DNA of 64,000 nucleotides from Herbaspirillum sp. LeCh32-8 (GTDB lineage: Bacteria; Pseudomonadota; Gammaproteobacteria; Burkholderiales; Burkholderiaceae_D): NCBI RefSeq assembly GCF_017814915.1, contig NZ_JAGIPZ010000003.1, positions 290,864 through 354,863 on the forward strand, written 5' to 3'. Below the pieces are notes generated by a model. The model saw only the letters and a program-made list of their open reading frames with translations. It was not told where the DNA came from and did no database searches. Position numbers and translations under genes: made by a program. Every line of letters starts with the position of its first letter. Within the stretch, counting starts at the first letter, position 1. Positions 1 through 11,567 of the stretch are shown here, piece by piece.

Positions 1-2
1 GC

Positions 3-98
3 CTGTGGCGCGACGCCAAGCTCTACGAAATCGGCGCCGGCACCAGCGAGATCCGCCGCATGCTGATCGGCCGCGAACTGTTCGCCGACACCATGTAA
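3..98 (+). CDS. liuA: Isovaleryl-CoA dehydrogenase, C-terminal fragment (cut by window edge)
   Basis: Only the last 31 residues are present; the gene begins upstream of the window. The visible tail contains [19 protein letters not shown], the conserved C-terminal helix of acyl-CoA dehydrogenases that contributes to FAD binding and the tetramer interface. The form seen here is typical of isovaleryl-CoA dehydrogenase, which converts isovaleryl-CoA to 3-methylcrotonyl-CoA in leucine breakdown. The next steps (methylcrotonyl-CoA carboxylase and HMG-CoA lyase) follow on the same strand, which supports liuA over another acyl-CoA dehydrogenase. From this fragment alone the substrate cannot be proven. 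Confidence 0.75.
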   Translation: MWRDAKLYEIGAGTSEIRRMLIGRELFADTM

Positions 99-127
99 GC
101 CCACCATTCACCGCAAAGGCATCCGAC

Positions 128-730
128 ATGAGCAATCCCATCGACTTCTACTTCGACTTCAGCTCGCCCTACGGCTACTTCGGCGCCGTCGAGATCGGCA
201 AACTGGCGGCCAAATTCGGCCGCACCGTCAACTGGCATCCCATCCTGCTGGGTCCGATCTTCAAGCAGATCGGCACCAACTCGCTGGTGACCATCCCGGT
301 CAAGGGCGATTACTCGCGCCTGGATATGAAGCGCACCGCGCGCTTTCACGACATCTTCTTCAAGGAGCCGAGCAACTTCCCGATCGGCGCCCAGGTCGCC
401 GCGCGCGCCGTGCTGTGGACGCAGGAGCAGCATCCTGAAAAAGCGGAGGACCTGATCCGCACGCTCTACAGCGCCTATTTCACCGAGGACATCGACATCA
501 GCGTGGCCGCGACCGTGCTGCGCATCGCCGGCGACGTCGGCCTCGATGCGACGGCGCTGGAAGCCGCTCTGGGCACGCAGGAAATCAAGGACAAGCTGCG
601 CGCGGCCACCGAGGACGCCGCCAAAAAAGGCGTGTTCGGCTCGCCCTTCGTGATCGTCGACGGCGAACCGTTCTGGGGCTTTGACCGCTTTACCCAACTG
701 GAAGCATTTTTGAACAACGGAAAGATCTGA
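128..730 (+). CDS. 2-hydroxychromene-2-carboxylate isomerase / DsbA-family oxidoreductase
   Basis: A 200-residue protein of the HCCA isomerase family, a kappa-class glutathione-transferase-like thioredoxin fold. The N-terminus has the family motif DFYFDFSSPYGYF (about residues 5-17), whose serine binds and activates glutathione. The C-terminus has GVFGSPFVIVDGEPFWGFDR, the typical cis-Pro loop and end of the fold. There is no CXXC, so it is not a disulfide oxidase. The ATG at 128 was chosen because homology begins there; the open frame extends upstream but overlaps the preceding gene. It ends one base into the next start codon (TGATG). In naphthalene degraders the family isomerises HCCA, but here, inside a leucine cluster, its substrate is unknown; a glutathione-dependent housekeeping role is possible. 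Confidence 0.85.
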   Translation: MSNPIDFYFDFSSPYGYFGAVEIGKLAAKFGRTVNWHPILLGPIFKQIGTNSLVTIPVKGDYSRLDMKRTARFHDIFFKEPSNFPIGAQVAARAVLWTQEQHPEKAEDLIRTLYSAYFTEDIDISVAATVLRIAGDVGLDATALEAALGTQEIKDKLRAATEDAAKKGVFGSPFVIVDGEPFWGFDRFTQLEAFLNNGKI

Positions 731-1155
731 TGAGCAACAAGAAAGACAAGGCCGCCGCCGGCGACTGCCCCTGCGGCAAAGGCAACTTCGCCGGCTGCTG
801 CGGCCGCTTCATCTCGGGCGCGGAAATTCCCGCCACCGCCGAGCTGCTGATGCGCTCGCGCTACAGCGCCTACGCACTGCGCGACGAAGCCTACCTGCGC
901 GCGACCTGGTTCCCGGAGACGCTGCCGGAGGAAGAACTGACCGGCGAGACCGACGTCAAGTGGATCGGCCTGGACATCAAGAAGCAGACGCACGTCGCCG
1001 GCAGCGATGAAGCGACGGTGGAATTCACCGCGCGCTTCAAGGTCGGCGGCAAGGCGCACCGCATGCACGAGATCAGCAACTTCGTGCGCCAGGCCGACGC
1101 TGAAGGAAAGCCGCGCTGGTACTACGTCGACGGCAACTTCCCGGACGACCAATAA
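730..1155 (+). CDS. YchJ family protein (UPF0225) with SEC-C zinc motif
   Basis: A 141-residue YchJ-type protein. An N-terminal SEC-C-like metal site has cysteines at 13, 15, 23 and 24 ([12 protein letters not shown]). The rest is an NTF2-like domain with the conserved segment [14 protein letters not shown] and several aromatic residues near the C-terminus. The ATG overlaps the stop of the isomerase gene by one base, so the two are translationally coupled. The biochemical role of YchJ proteins is not established; SEC-C motifs bind zinc and often mediate protein contacts. Length is normal for the family. Confidence 0.85.
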   Translation: MSNKKDKAAAGDCPCGKGNFAGCCGRFISGAEIPATAELLMRSRYSAYALRDEAYLRATWFPETLPEEELTGETDVKWIGLDIKKQTHVAGSDEATVEFTARFKVGGKAHRMHEISNFVRQADAEGKPRWYYVDGNFPDDQ

Positions 1156-1220
1156 GGCCGGCAGGCACGCGCAGGCCACCGGCAAAAAGAGACCAAAAGA
1201 GACAAAAGAGAGAGACAGCC

Positions 1221-2855
1221 ATGCCGCAGATCGACAGCAAGCTCAACCCGCGCAGCGAAGACTTCCTGCACAACCGCGACGCCATGCAGCGCATCGTCGA
1301 CGACCTGAAGCAAAAGGTCGCGGCGATTGCCGAAGGCGGCGGCCAGGCCGCGCGCGACAAGCATATCGCGCGCGGCAAGTTGCTGCCGCGCGAACGCGTG
1401 CAGATGCTGCTCGACCCCGGCACGCCCTTCCTCGAGTTCTCACAGCTGGCGGCCTACGGCATGTACCGCGAGAAGGACCGCGACGGCAACCTGAAGGATG
1501 CCGCGCCCTCCGGCGGCATCATCACCGGCATCGGCCGCGTGGCCGGCCAGGAATGCGTGATCGTGTGCAATGACGCCACCGTCAAGGGCGGCACTTACTA
1601 TCCGATGACGGCCAAGAAGCACCTGCGCGCGCAGGAGATCGCCGAGTTCAACCACCTGCCCTGCATCTACCTGGTCGACAGCGGCGGCGCCAACCTGCCC
1701 AACCAGGATGAGGTGTTCCCGGATCGCGATCATTTCGGCCGCATCTTCTTCAACCAAGCCAACATGTCGGCCAAGGGCATCCCGCAGATCGCGGTGGTGA
1801 TGGGCTCCTGCACCGCAGGCGGCGCCTACGTGCCGGCGATGAGCGACGAGTCCATCATCGTCAAGGAGCAGGCCACCATCTTCCTGGCCGGCCCGCCGCT
1901 GGTGAAGGCGGCCACCGGCGAAGTGGTCACGGCCGAGGAGCTGGGCGGCGGCGACGTGCACACGCGCCTGTCCGGCGTGGCCGACCACCTGGCCCAAGAC
2001 GACACGCATGCGCTGGCGATTGCGCGCGGCATCGTCAGCCACCTCAACCGCACCAAGCCGCAACAACTGGCGCTGCGCGAGAGCGCAGAGCCGAAGTATC
2101 CGGCGCATGAACTGTACGGCGTGATCCCCACCGACACGCGCAAACCCTTCGACGTGCGCGAGGTGATCGCGCGCATCGTCGACGCCAGCGAGTTCGACGA
2201 GTTCAAGGCGCGCTACGGCACCACGCTGGTGTGCGGCTTCGCCCACCTGCACGGTATGCCGGTGGGCATCATCGCCAACAACGGCATCCTGTTTTCGGAG
2301 GCAGCGGAGAAAGGCACGCACTTCATCGAGCTGTGCTGCCAGCGCAAGATCCCGCTGATCTTTCTACAGAACATCACCGGCTTCATGGTCGGTAAAAAGT
2401 ACGAGAACGAAGGCATCGCCCGCCACGGCGCCAAGATGGTGACGGCGGTCTCGACGGCCAAGGTGCCCAAGTTGACGGTGATCATCGGCGGCAGCTTCGG
2501 CGCCGGCAATTACGGCATGTGCGGCCGCGCTTTCTCGCCGCGCTTCCTGTGGATGTGGCCCAATGCGCGCATCTCGGTGATGGGCGGCGAGCAGGCCGCC
2601 AGCGTGCTGGCCACCGTCAAGCGCGACGGCATCGAAGCGCGCGGCGGCAGCTGGAGCGCCGAAGAAGAAGCCGCGTTCAAGGAACCGATCCGCGCGCAAT
2701 ACGAATCGCAGGGCCATCCCTACTACGCCTCGGCGCGCCTGTGGGACGACGGCGTGATCGATCCGGCCGATACGCGCACGGTGCTGGCGCTGGGATTGTC
2801 GGCGGCCTTGAACGCGCCGATCGAAGAGACGAAGTTCGGCGTGTTCCGCATCTGA
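1221..2855 (+). CDS. liuB: Methylcrotonoyl-CoA carboxylase, carboxyltransferase (beta) subunit
   Basis: A 544-residue acyl-CoA carboxyltransferase, the usual size for the beta subunit of 3-methylcrotonyl-CoA carboxylase. It transfers CO2 from biotin on the alpha subunit to 3-methylcrotonyl-CoA, giving 3-methylglutaconyl-CoA. Both crotonase-like halves are visible. The N-terminal half has [16 protein letters not shown] followed by [14 protein letters not shown], an acyl-CoA pocket signature of MCC and geranyl-CoA carboxylases. The C-terminal half has [15 protein letters not shown] and [16 protein letters not shown] purine-rich GAGAGAGACAGCC stretch precedes the ATG. The alpha subunit begins 31 bp downstream. 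Geranyl-CoA carboxylase is an alternative, but the adjacent HMG-CoA lyase favours leucine catabolism. Confidence 0.93.
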   Translation: MPQIDSKLNPRSEDFLHNRDAMQRIVDDLKQKVAAIAEGGGQAARDKHIARGKLLPRERVQMLLDPGTPFLEFSQLAAYGMYREKDRDGNLKDAAPSGGIITGIGRVAGQECVIVCNDATVKGGTYYPMTAKKHLRAQEIAEFNHLPCIYLVDSGGANLPNQDEVFPDRDHFGRIFFNQANMSAKGIPQIAVVMGSCTAGGAYVPAMSDESIIVKEQATIFLAGPPLVKAATGEVVTAEELGGGDVHTRLSGVADHLAQDDTHALAIARGIVSHLNRTKPQQLALRESAEPKYPAHELYGVIPTDTRKPFDVREVIARIVDASEFDEFKARYGTTLVCGFAHLHGMPVGIIANNGILFSEAAEKGTHFIELCCQRKIPLIFLQNITGFMVGKKYENEGIARHGAKMVTAVSTAKVPKLTVIIGGSFGAGNYGMCGRAFSPRFLWMWPNARISVMGGEQAASVLATVKRDGIEARGGSWSAEEEAAFKEPIRAQYESQGHPYYASARLWDDGVIDPADTRTVLALGLSAALNAPIEETKFGVFRI

Positions 2856-2886
2856 CGCCGACCTGAAAAAAACAAGAGGAGATCAC

Positions 2887-4902
<2,016 letters not shown>

Positions 4903-4906
4903 GCGC

Positions 4907-5836
4907 ATGAACGCGCCGGCGCTGCAGGTTCATCCGGGCATCCACGTGCTGGAGCGCGGCTGGCTGTCGTCCAACAATGTGCTGCTGTTCGGCGATGATG
5001 ACGTCGCCATGATCGACAGCGGTTACGTCTCGCATGCCGAACAGACCTTGACGCTGGTGCGCCACGTACTGAAGGAGCGCGGCCGCGACAGGCTCGACCT
5101 GCTGCTCAACACCCATCTGCACTCCGACCATTGCGGCGGCAACGCGGCGCTGCAGGCCGCGTTCGCCAGCCGCACGGCGATCCCCGCGGCGGAGGCGGAC
5201 AAGGTGCGGCGCTGGGACGAGGACGCGCTGAGCTACCGCGCCACAGGCCAGCGCTGCCCGCGCTTCAACTTCGATCAAACCATCGGCGACGGCCAGGCGC
5301 TGCGCCTGGGTGGGCTCGACTGGCAGGCGCTGGCCGCGCCCGGGCATGACCCGCATTCGCTGATTTTCTTCTGTCCGCAAGAGGGCATTCTGATCTCGGC
5401 CGATGCGCTGTGGCGCAATGGCTTCGGCATCATCTTCCCGGAGCTGGATGGCGAGACCGGATTCGACGAAGCGCGCGCCACGCTGGAGCTGATCCGCACG
5501 CTGGACGTGAAGCTGGTCATCCCCGGCCACGGTGCGCCGTTCACCGAAGTGGGCGACGCCCTGGACAAGGCCTTCTCGCGGCTGGACTACCTGCAGGCCG
5601 ATCCGCTGCGCAATGCGCACAACGGCATCAAGGTGCTGGTGAAGTTCCTGCTGCTGGACCGGCAACGCATCGCGCTGGAAGAATTGCCGGCGATCGTGCG
5701 CGACACCCCGCTGCTACGCGTCGCCAACCGGCGCTTCATGCAGATGGCTGACGAGGAGCTCGCGTGCTGGGTCGTGGCGCAACTGGAACGCGCAGGCGCG
5801 GCGTGCAGCGACGGCGTGTTCCTGCTGGATGCCTGA
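4907..5836 (+). CDS. MBL-fold metallo-hydrolase
   Basis: A 309-residue metallo-beta-lactamase-fold protein. The metal motif THLHSDHCGG gives ligands H70, H72, D74 and H75. A further histidine lies in APGHDPHS and another in IPGHGAPF. A C-terminal helical region (about 225-309) resembles that of glyoxalase-II-like or acyl-CoA thioesterase-like MBL proteins. The start is only 4 bp after the stop of the carboxylase alpha subunit, so the gene is surely co-transcribed with leucine catabolism. Its substrate is unknown; hydrolysis of a CoA thioester or a reactive side product of the pathway is a reasonable inference, not shown by the sequence. Confidence 0.85.
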   Translation: MNAPALQVHPGIHVLERGWLSSNNVLLFGDDDVAMIDSGYVSHAEQTLTLVRHVLKERGRDRLDLLLNTHLHSDHCGGNAALQAAFASRTAIPAAEADKVRRWDEDALSYRATGQRCPRFNFDQTIGDGQALRLGGLDWQALAAPGHDPHSLIFFCPQEGILISADALWRNGFGIIFPELDGETGFDEARATLELIRTLDVKLVIPGHGAPFTEVGDALDKAFSRLDYLQADPLRNAHNGIKVLVKFLLLDRQRIALEELPAIVRDTPLLRVANRRFMQMADEELACWVVAQLERAGAACSDGVFLLDA

Positions 5837-5902
5837 GCCGCCTGAAGGCGGGCGGCCATGCTGCTATCATTTTGGGCTCCTGCCACACCACTATTTCCCG
5901 CC

Positions 5903-6415
5903 ATGAACGATACCGCCGCCTCCGCCCTGCCCTCTTCCGCCCAACGCGTCGCCGACCTGCTGGCGCAACTGGGACACGACAAGCCGGTGGTGATGCTGCC
6001 GGCGACCGGCCGCAGCGCCGCTGAAGCCGCCGCCGGCCTGGGCTGCAGCGTGGCCGAGATCGCCAAGTCGATCATCTTCCGGCGCGTCTCGGACGATGCG
6101 CCGGTGCTGGTGATCGCCAGCGGCGGCAACCGCGTCGACGAGGCCAAGGTGACTGCGCTGGTCGGCGCCCTGGGCAAGGCCGACGCCCGGTTCGTGCGCG
6201 ACAACACCGGCTATGCGATCGGCGGCGTGTGCCCGGTCGGCCATGCGGTCAAGCCGGTGATGCTGATCGACCGGGACCTGTTCAATTTCACCAGCGTGTG
6301 GGCCGCCGCCGGCCACCCGCACGCAGTGTTCAACCTGACCGCCGCCCAACTGGAAAAGATGACCGGCGGCACGGTCGCGGACGTGCGCCAAGAAGCCGCG
6401 CCGGAAGCGGCCTGA
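5903..6415 (+). CDS. YbaK/EbsC-type aminoacyl-tRNA deacylase
   Basis: A 170-residue YbaK/ProX-like editing domain protein. Members hydrolyse mischarged aminoacyl-tRNAs in trans. Family features are a conserved lysine in EIAKSIIFR and the glycine loop YAIGGVCPVGH, which shapes the active site. The ATG at 5903 was chosen over an in-frame ATG 45 bp upstream because the family begins here and the upstream part is low-quality sequence. It lies between the MBL hydrolase and HMG-CoA lyase without an obvious pathway link. The precise tRNA specificity cannot be read from the sequence. Confidence 0.85.
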   Translation: MNDTAASALPSSAQRVADLLAQLGHDKPVVMLPATGRSAAEAAAGLGCSVAEIAKSIIFRRVSDDAPVLVIASGGNRVDEAKVTALVGALGKADARFVRDNTGYAIGGVCPVGHAVKPVMLIDRDLFNFTSVWAAAGHPHAVFNLTAAQLEKMTGGTVADVRQEAAPEAA

Positions 6416-6481
6416 GTCCGCCGGGACAACGCTCAAGATCAACACCCCACACCCCATACCAACTATTCGGAGACCAGCCAG

Positions 6482-7390
6482 ATGAGCCTGCCCAAGCAAG
6501 TCAAGATCGTCGAAGTAGGGCCGCGCGACGGCCTGCAAAACGAGAAGGAAACCATCTCCGCCGAGGTGAAGATCGAGCTGGTGAACCGGCTCACCGCGGC
6601 GGGCTTTCCCAATGTCGAGGCGGCCTCGTTCGTCTCGCCCAAGTGGGTGCCGCAGATGGCGACCTCGAGCGAAGTGATGCACGGTATCGTACGCAAGCCG
6701 GGTGTGGTGTATTCGGCGCTGGTGCCCAACATGAAGGGCTTCGAGGCGGCGCTGGAGGCCGGCGCGGACGAGGTCGTGATCTTCGGCGCGGCCTCGGAGG
6801 CGTTCTCGCAGAAAAACATCAACTGCTCGATCGCTGAGTCGATCGAACGCTTCCGCGAAGTGGCGAAGGCCGCCAAGGAGCATCGCAAGCGCCTGCGCGC
6901 GGCGGTGAGCTGCGCCTTCGGTTGCCCTTATCAGGGCGAGGTGCCGCTGGACGCGGTGGCCGACGTGGTGCGCCGTTTCCGCGAGCTGGGTTGCGACGAG
7001 ATCGACATCGCCGACACCATCGGCGTGGCCACGCCCGACAAGGTCAGGCCGGTGATGGAAACCGCCATCCGCGAATTCCACATCGAAGGCCTGTCGGGTC
7101 ACTTCCACGACACCTACGGCCAGGCGCTGGCCAACATCTACGCCAGCCTGCAAGCCGGCATCACCATCTATCACTCGTCGGTGGCGGGCCTGGGCGGCTG
7201 CCCGTACGCCAAGGGCGCGACCGGCAACGTGGCCTCGGAAGACGTGCTGTACATGATGAAGGGCCTGGGCATCGAGACCGGCATCGACCTCGACGCGGTG
7301 GTCGACGCCGGCCAGTTCATCTCGCAGCACCTGGGCCGCAAATCGGTCAGCCGCGCCGGCAACGCCATCGCGGCCAAGCGCGCAGGCTGA
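6482..7390 (+). CDS. liuE: Hydroxymethylglutaryl-CoA lyase
   Basis: A 302-residue HMG-CoA lyase, a DRE-TIM metallolyase that splits 3-hydroxy-3-methylglutaryl-CoA into acetoacetate and acetyl-CoA, the last step of leucine degradation. All expected active-site residues can be placed: R15 and D16 in VGPRDGLQN, metal-binding H207 and H209 in GHFHD, the flexible-loop cysteine C240 in GLGGCPYAKGATGN, and N249. Spacing between these matches the characterised human enzyme exactly. It is the last gene of the plus-strand liu cluster; a converging chemotaxis receptor gene follows. Confidence 0.95.
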   Translation: MSLPKQVKIVEVGPRDGLQNEKETISAEVKIELVNRLTAAGFPNVEAASFVSPKWVPQMATSSEVMHGIVRKPGVVYSALVPNMKGFEAALEAGADEVVIFGAASEAFSQKNINCSIAESIERFREVAKAAKEHRKRLRAAVSCAFGCPYQGEVPLDAVADVVRRFRELGCDEIDIADTIGVATPDKVRPVMETAIREFHIEGLSGHFHDTYGQALANIYASLQAGITIYHSSVAGLGGCPYAKGATGNVASEDVLYMMKGLGIETGIDLDAVVDAGQFISQHLGRKSVSRAGNAIAAKRAG

Positions 7391-7437
7391 CGCGCCACCT
7401 CCTCTGCATGGCTCCGGCGCCCGGCCGAAGGCGCACC

Positions 7438-9234
7438 TCAGAATTCGGCCCAGTCGCCTTCACCGCCGGCGGCGGTAGTTGCCTGGCGAGCGGGTTCCGG
7501 CTTCGGTTTGGCTTCCAGCTTGGGCGGGGTCTTCACCGGGGCCGCGCGCGGGGGCGACTTGGCGGCTGCCGGTGACGGCTTGGGCCTGGCCGCAGGCCGC
7601 GTGGCCGTCGCTACGCTTGCGCCCTGATCATTCTCCAGTTTGAAGATGCTGACGTCGCGCATCAGGCTGTCCGATTGTTCACGCAGGCTGCCGGCAGCGG
7701 CGGCGGCCTGTTCCACCAGGGCGGCGTTCTGCTGCGTCAGCGCTTCCATCTGCACGATGGCATCGTTGACCTGAGCGATGCCGGTGCTCTGCTCTTCGCT
7801 GGCCATGGTGATCTCATGCATGATCTCGGCCACATGGCGCACTGAAGACACCAGCTCTCCCATGGTGGCGCCGGCCTCGTCGACCAGCTTGCCGCCGGCG
7901 TCGACCTTCTCCACCGAATCGACGATCAGTTCCTTGATCTCCTTGGCAGCCGTGGCGCTGCGCTGGGCCAGCGAGCGCACCTCGGAGGCCACCACTGCGA
8001 AGCCGCGCCCCTGCTCACCGGCGCGCGCCGCTTCCACGGCGGCGTTGAGCGCCAGGATGTTGGTCTGGAAGGCAATGCCGTCGATCACGCTGATGATGTC
8101 GGCGATCTTGCTTGAGCTTTGCTTGATCGAATCCATCGTCTGCACCACATTGCCCACCACCGAGCCGCCGCGGTTGGCAAGCTCCGAGGCCGTGTTGGCC
8201 AGCTGGTTGGCTTCGCGCGCGTTGGCGGTGTTCTGCTGCACCGTGGAGGTCAGCTCCTCCATCGAGCTGGCGGTCTCTTCCAGGCTGGAGGCCTGCGATT
8301 CGGTGCGGTTCGAAAGATCCATGTTGCCGGTGGCAATCTCGCCGGCGGCGACATTGATAGTCTCGGTGCTGTTGCGCACCGTGGCGACCACTTGCGCCAG
8401 CCCCTGGCCGATGCCGTTGATGGCGCCCATCAAGCGACCGATCTCGTCGTCGCGCTCGATCGCAAGCTTCACGCGCAGGTCGCCCGTGGCCAGCAGCTCG
8501 GCCGCCTTCAGGCCGCGGTGCAACTGACTGCGGATGGCGACGAACAGCACACACAGCGCAGCGATCGACAGCGCCAGCATCAGCGTGAGCATGCCGGCAC
8601 AAGCCAGGAAGGCATTGCCGCTGGCGCGGCTGGCGGCGACCATGTTGTCACCGGTGCGCGCATCCATCAGGGCGACGAATTCGTCCACCGGCTTCATGAT
8701 CTCTGCGACCTTGGCCTCATAGGCCTTGTCGTTGACCAGCTTGCTCGCCAAAGCGAGATCCGGCTCGCCCTTCCTGGCAAGCTTGCCGCTGCCGTCGTCG
8801 AACATGCCCTTGACCGCCGCCATGGCCTGCTCCTCGGTCTGGATCAGGGCCAGCGACAGGTTCTGCGCCTGGGTCAGCTTGCCCAGCTCCTGCTCGGTGA
8901 AGCCGGCCTGCTTCATCATGTCGATGGTTGAGATCATTTGACCGTTGGGACGCGCCTTCTTGCCAGTGACGATGTCGACGATCTCGCGATAGCGGGTTTC
9001 GTATTGGGCATTGCCGGTGGCGGCGTAACTGCGCACGGCGCTGGTCAGGTCCTGCGAACTCTGTTTAAGCTCCTGGGCCAGCTGGTAGGAGCGGTAACGG
9101 GTATTGGCGGCGTCTTGCACCTCCAGTTCGGCGCTGTGCATCATCTGCACCGTGGCGAAGGTCAGGACCGCCAGGACGGTCAGCATGATGCCGAAAAGCG
9201 CAAAGCTGCGCTTGAGCGTGAGATTGCTTTTCAT
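7438..9234 (-). CDS. Methyl-accepting chemotaxis protein with CheR-tether-like tail
   Basis: A 598-residue transmembrane chemoreceptor of Tar-like architecture. An N-terminal membrane helix (about 10-32) is followed by a periplasmic four-helix-bundle sensor of about 150 residues, a second membrane segment (near 195-220), a HAMP domain, and a long coiled-coil signalling domain. The hairpin tip is the conserved [20 protein letters not shown] with [14 protein letters not shown]. After the signalling domain comes a flexible region rich in Pro, Ala and Lys, ending in GDWAEF. This resembles the C-terminal pentapeptide that tethers CheR/CheB to receptors. The start at [10 protein letters not shown] is preceded by AGGAGAAC. 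The ligand is unknown. Confidence 0.93.
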   Translation of the reverse strand: MKSNLTLKRSFALFGIMLTVLAVLTFATVQMMHSAELEVQDAANTRYRSYQLAQELKQSSQDLTSAVRSYAATGNAQYETRYREIVDIVTGKKARPNGQMISTIDMMKQAGFTEQELGKLTQAQNLSLALIQTEEQAMAAVKGMFDDGSGKLARKGEPDLALASKLVNDKAYEAKVAEIMKPVDEFVALMDARTGDNMVAASRASGNAFLACAGMLTLMLALSIAALCVLFVAIRSQLHRGLKAAELLATGDLRVKLAIERDDEIGRLMGAINGIGQGLAQVVATVRNSTETINVAAGEIATGNMDLSNRTESQASSLEETASSMEELTSTVQQNTANAREANQLANTASELANRGGSVVGNVVQTMDSIKQSSSKIADIISVIDGIAFQTNILALNAAVEAARAGEQGRGFAVVASEVRSLAQRSATAAKEIKELIVDSVEKVDAGGKLVDEAGATMGELVSSVRHVAEIMHEITMASEEQSTGIAQVNDAIVQMEALTQQNAALVEQAAAAAGSLREQSDSLMRDVSIFKLENDQGASVATATRPAARPKPSPAAAKSPPRAAPVKTPPKLEAKPKPEPARQATTAAGGEGDWAEF

Positions 9235-9393
9235 GTTCTCCTCAGAGAAGGCAGCGGCCATGGCGCGCGCGCCCGCAGGCGGCGAAGCCGCGGACGACGA
9301 AGCGACCTGCGCCTCAAAAGGCGCCGGGCCGGATTTCAGACAGGCGATGCAGGAAGAACGCGGCTCATGCCGCGTAGCTGGATGCGGAAAAAA

Positions 9394-9546
9394 TCAAGCC
9401 CGCCAGCGGCCGTGGCCACTGCTGCGGCGACGCAGGTCGGACGCGAGATTTTTTCGGAGAAGGCGGGTATGCAGCACGGCGCTGGCGACGACAGCGGCAG
9501 CCAGAACGGCAACGACGACGATATTGATCAAGCTGAAGGTTTCCAT
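9394..9546 (-). CDS. Predicted 50-residue single-pass membrane protein
   Basis: A short reading frame upstream of the chemoreceptor gene on the same strand. It starts METFSLINIVVVAVLAAAV, has one hydrophobic helix (about residues 6-25), then a strongly basic tail (HTRLLRKNLASDLRRR...). A GGGGGAAAATC stretch sits just before the ATG, a usable ribosome site. The hydrophobic helix followed by positive charges is what a small inner-membrane protein with its C-terminus in the cytoplasm looks like. No family is recognised and the frame is short, so chance is not excluded. A palindrome (9358-9375) follows the stop. Confidence 0.45.
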   Translation of the reverse strand: METFSLINIVVVAVLAAAVVASAVLHTRLLRKNLASDLRRRSSGHGRWRA

Positions 9547-9753
9547 GATTTTCCCCCATCATGAGATGGACGCGAACAAACCGGCGTGTGCCGGCCCCAG
9601 CCCTGTGTGCCGCCCCGTTCGGTGTGATCCCGGTTGTTGGCGGTCATGTCAAAGTTACCACGCCATCCTGGTGGCATGTCGAACAATTTCATTAACAATC
9701 TAGCTGCAATTCTCGATTTCGCAACAAAAAGCACGACCGTAATATTTTTATCC

Positions 9754-9759
9754 TATAAT
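9754..9759 (+). promoter_or_regulatory. Candidate sigma-70 -10 element for nitronate monooxygenase
   Basis: A perfect TATAAT lies in an unusually AT-rich stretch (9700-9770) about 55 bp before the start codon of the nitronate monooxygenase gene. The matching -35 region (about 9731-9736) is weak. The rest of the gap from 9547 shows no other gene. Confidence 0.5.
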
Positions 9760-9814
9760 CGCCGAATAACACCGGCCCAAGGCCTTGACATAACGACAAC
9801 CGACGAGAGACGAC

Positions 9815-10786
9815 ATGCCCCAGCCAGCCTACCCGAAAGCCTTGCAAGATCTGCGCCTGCCCATTATCTGCTCGCCCATGTTCATCGCCAGCGGCCCGGC
9901 CCTGGTGGCGGCCCAGTGCAAGGCGGGGCTGGTGGGTTCGTTCCCTTCGCTTAACGCCCGTCCGGCCGAGCAACTGGACGTCTGGCTGACCGAGCTGCAG
10001 GCCGAGCTGGCCGAGTGGCAGCAACAGCATCCGGAGCGCAAGGTCGGCCCCATCGCCGTGAACCAGATCGTGCACCAGTCCAACGATCGCCTGGCGCAGG
10101 ACGTTGCGGTCTGCGTGAAGCACCAGGTGCCGATCATCATCTCCAGCCTGCGCGCGCCGCCCAAGGAAATGCTGGACGCCGTGCACAGCTACGGCGGCAT
10201 CGTGCTGCATGACGTGATTTCGATCCGCCACGCCGAGAAGGCGCTGGAAGCCGGCGTGGATGGCCTGATCCTGGTGGCCGCCGGCGCCGGCGGCCATGCC
10301 GGCCCGCTGTCGCCGTTCGCGCTGGTGGGCGAGGTGCGCAAGATGTTCAAGGGCCCGCTGGTGCTCTCCGGCGCCATCGCCACCGGCGACGCGGTGCTGG
10401 GCGCGCAGGCCATGGGCGCCGACTTCGCCTACATCGGCTCGCGCTGGCTGGCGACCAAGGAGTCCAACGTCGACGAGGCCTACCGCCAGGCTATCGTCGA
10501 GTCGAGCGCGGCCGACGTGGTCTACACCAACCTGTTCACAGGGGTGCACGGCAACTACCTGAAGAAGTCCATCGTCAACGCCGGGCTCGACCCGGACAAC
10601 CTGCCCGAGGCGGACAAGACCAAGATGAACTTCGGCTCCGGCGGCAACAGCAAGGCCAAGGCTTGGCGCGACATCTGGGGCGCAGGCCAGGGCGTGGGCC
10701 TGATGGACGACGTGCCGACGGTGGCGGAGATGGTGGATCGCCTGGAAGCCGAATACCAAGCGGCGCGCGCACGCCTGGCGCTGTAA
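9815..10786 (+). CDS. Nitronate monooxygenase (2-nitropropane dioxygenase family)
   Basis: A 323-residue FMN-dependent TIM-barrel enzyme that oxidises alkyl nitronates, detoxifying compounds such as propionate-3-nitronate. The sequence starts LRLPIICSPMFIASGPALVAA, the typical first strand and FMN contact. In the middle it has AAGAGGHAGPLSPFALVGEV, the conserved phosphate-binding loop of the family. QAMGADFAYIGSRWLAT follows as the second phosphate contact. Length is standard. It is monocistronic: a promoter-like TATAAT lies upstream and a strong terminator follows. The in vivo substrate is not established for most members. Confidence 0.9.
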   Translation: MPQPAYPKALQDLRLPIICSPMFIASGPALVAAQCKAGLVGSFPSLNARPAEQLDVWLTELQAELAEWQQQHPERKVGPIAVNQIVHQSNDRLAQDVAVCVKHQVPIIISSLRAPPKEMLDAVHSYGGIVLHDVISIRHAEKALEAGVDGLILVAAGAGGHAGPLSPFALVGEVRKMFKGPLVLSGAIATGDAVLGAQAMGADFAYIGSRWLATKESNVDEAYRQAIVESSAADVVYTNLFTGVHGNYLKKSIVNAGLDPDNLPEADKTKMNFGSGGNSKAKAWRDIWGAGQGVGLMDDVPTVAEMVDRLEAEYQAARARLAL

Positions 10787-10809
10787 GCGGTCAACGCCGG
10801 CAATAACGG

Positions 10810-10835
10810 GGCGGATCGCTGATCCGCCTTTTTTT
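10810..10835 (+). terminator. Rho-independent terminator after nitronate monooxygenase
   Basis: An 8-bp perfect stem (GGCGGATC / GATCCGCC) with a 3-base loop is followed by seven T residues, 24 bp after the stop codon. Confidence 0.9.
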
Positions 10836-11169
10836 GCGCATCGATCCGCGCAAATTGAACCTGCGACCCACCGCGCGCATCCAAGCATTGCGCCCCCGGG
10901 TGGGCTCATCCCTCTTCGCGGCCCTACCTTTCTCCGCTTATCTGACCGCACTTGTGCGATTCGTCCGTCGGACAACTCCTCTAATTTTCATGCAAGTTGT
11001 AACGTCCGGCACTTCTTGTGCAGTGCCCGGTCGTACGTGTTCGCTTGCCCCAAGCGCACGGCGCGCGCAGCTCAACGCTACCGCCGCCACGGTGATCCGG
11101 TCGGTTGTCCCGGATCCTGCCGCGCACGGCGAAGGGGGAAAAGCCCGACACTTGATGCGAGGAAAAAAT
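10836..11169. other. Intergenic region, no gene seen
   Basis: 334 bp between the nitronate monooxygenase terminator and the next small gene. It holds only short unconvincing frames. It presumably contains the promoter of the small charged protein; no clear -35/-10 pair was found. Confidence 0.5.
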
Positions 11170-11439
11170 ATGACCAGCTTTCTCAGAACCAGAAAAGATC
11201 GTCATCCAAAACACGACAAGCCGCGTCTGCCGCATGAGCATGACCAGAACTTCGACCGCCAGGATGCGGGGCGCAGCGGTCACAAGGTGGAGCGCCAAGA
11301 GATCCGCCATGCCTACAACGATATCCGTGAGGGCCAGGTAGATACCGACCTGCGCGGCACCGGCGGACTGGACGAGGGCAACAAGGCCCCCGGCCGCCGT
11401 TCGGCCGGGGCGCCGCCCAAGGAGCCGGACGAAGGCTGA
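11170..11439 (+). CDS. Small, highly charged hypothetical protein
   Basis: An 89-residue hydrophilic protein with many Arg, Lys, Asp, Glu and His residues and no hydrophobic core (for example KDRHPKHDKPRLPHEHDQNF). It ends in a Pro/Gly-rich acidic tail. It is probably intrinsically disordered. The ATG follows a weak GCGAGGAAAAAAT site, and a strong terminator follows the stop, so it looks like an independent transcription unit. No family is recognised; similar short charged proteins in soil betaproteobacteria are often stress-related, but nothing here proves that. Confidence 0.7.
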   Translation: MTSFLRTRKDRHPKHDKPRLPHEHDQNFDRQDAGRSGHKVERQEIRHAYNDIREGQVDTDLRGTGGLDEGNKAPGRRSAGAPPKEPDEG

Positions 11440-11498
11440 TCCGGCCGGCAGCGGCCGTTGCAGCTACATGGCGGCCGACGTGCAAATGTCGACACGAA

Positions 11499-11529
11499 AA
11501 AAGGCAGCAGGGTTTTCCTGCTGCCTTTT
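11499..11529. terminator. Bidirectional rho-independent terminator
   Basis: A 13-bp perfect stem (AAAAGGCAGCAGG / CCTGCTGCCTTTT) with a 5-base loop. It is flanked by A-rich sequence on the left and T-rich on the right, so it works on both strands. It separates the small charged protein gene (+) from the alpha/beta hydrolase gene (-). Confidence 0.9.
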
Positions 11530-11567
11530 CTTTTGCGCCTGCGATGCCGATGGGCCGATGCGGCGAT

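Noticed and set aside
9358..9375. Terminator hairpin after the predicted small membrane protein
   Set aside because: The ACGCGGC/GCCGCGT stem is perfect but short and not followed by a T tract on the minus strand.
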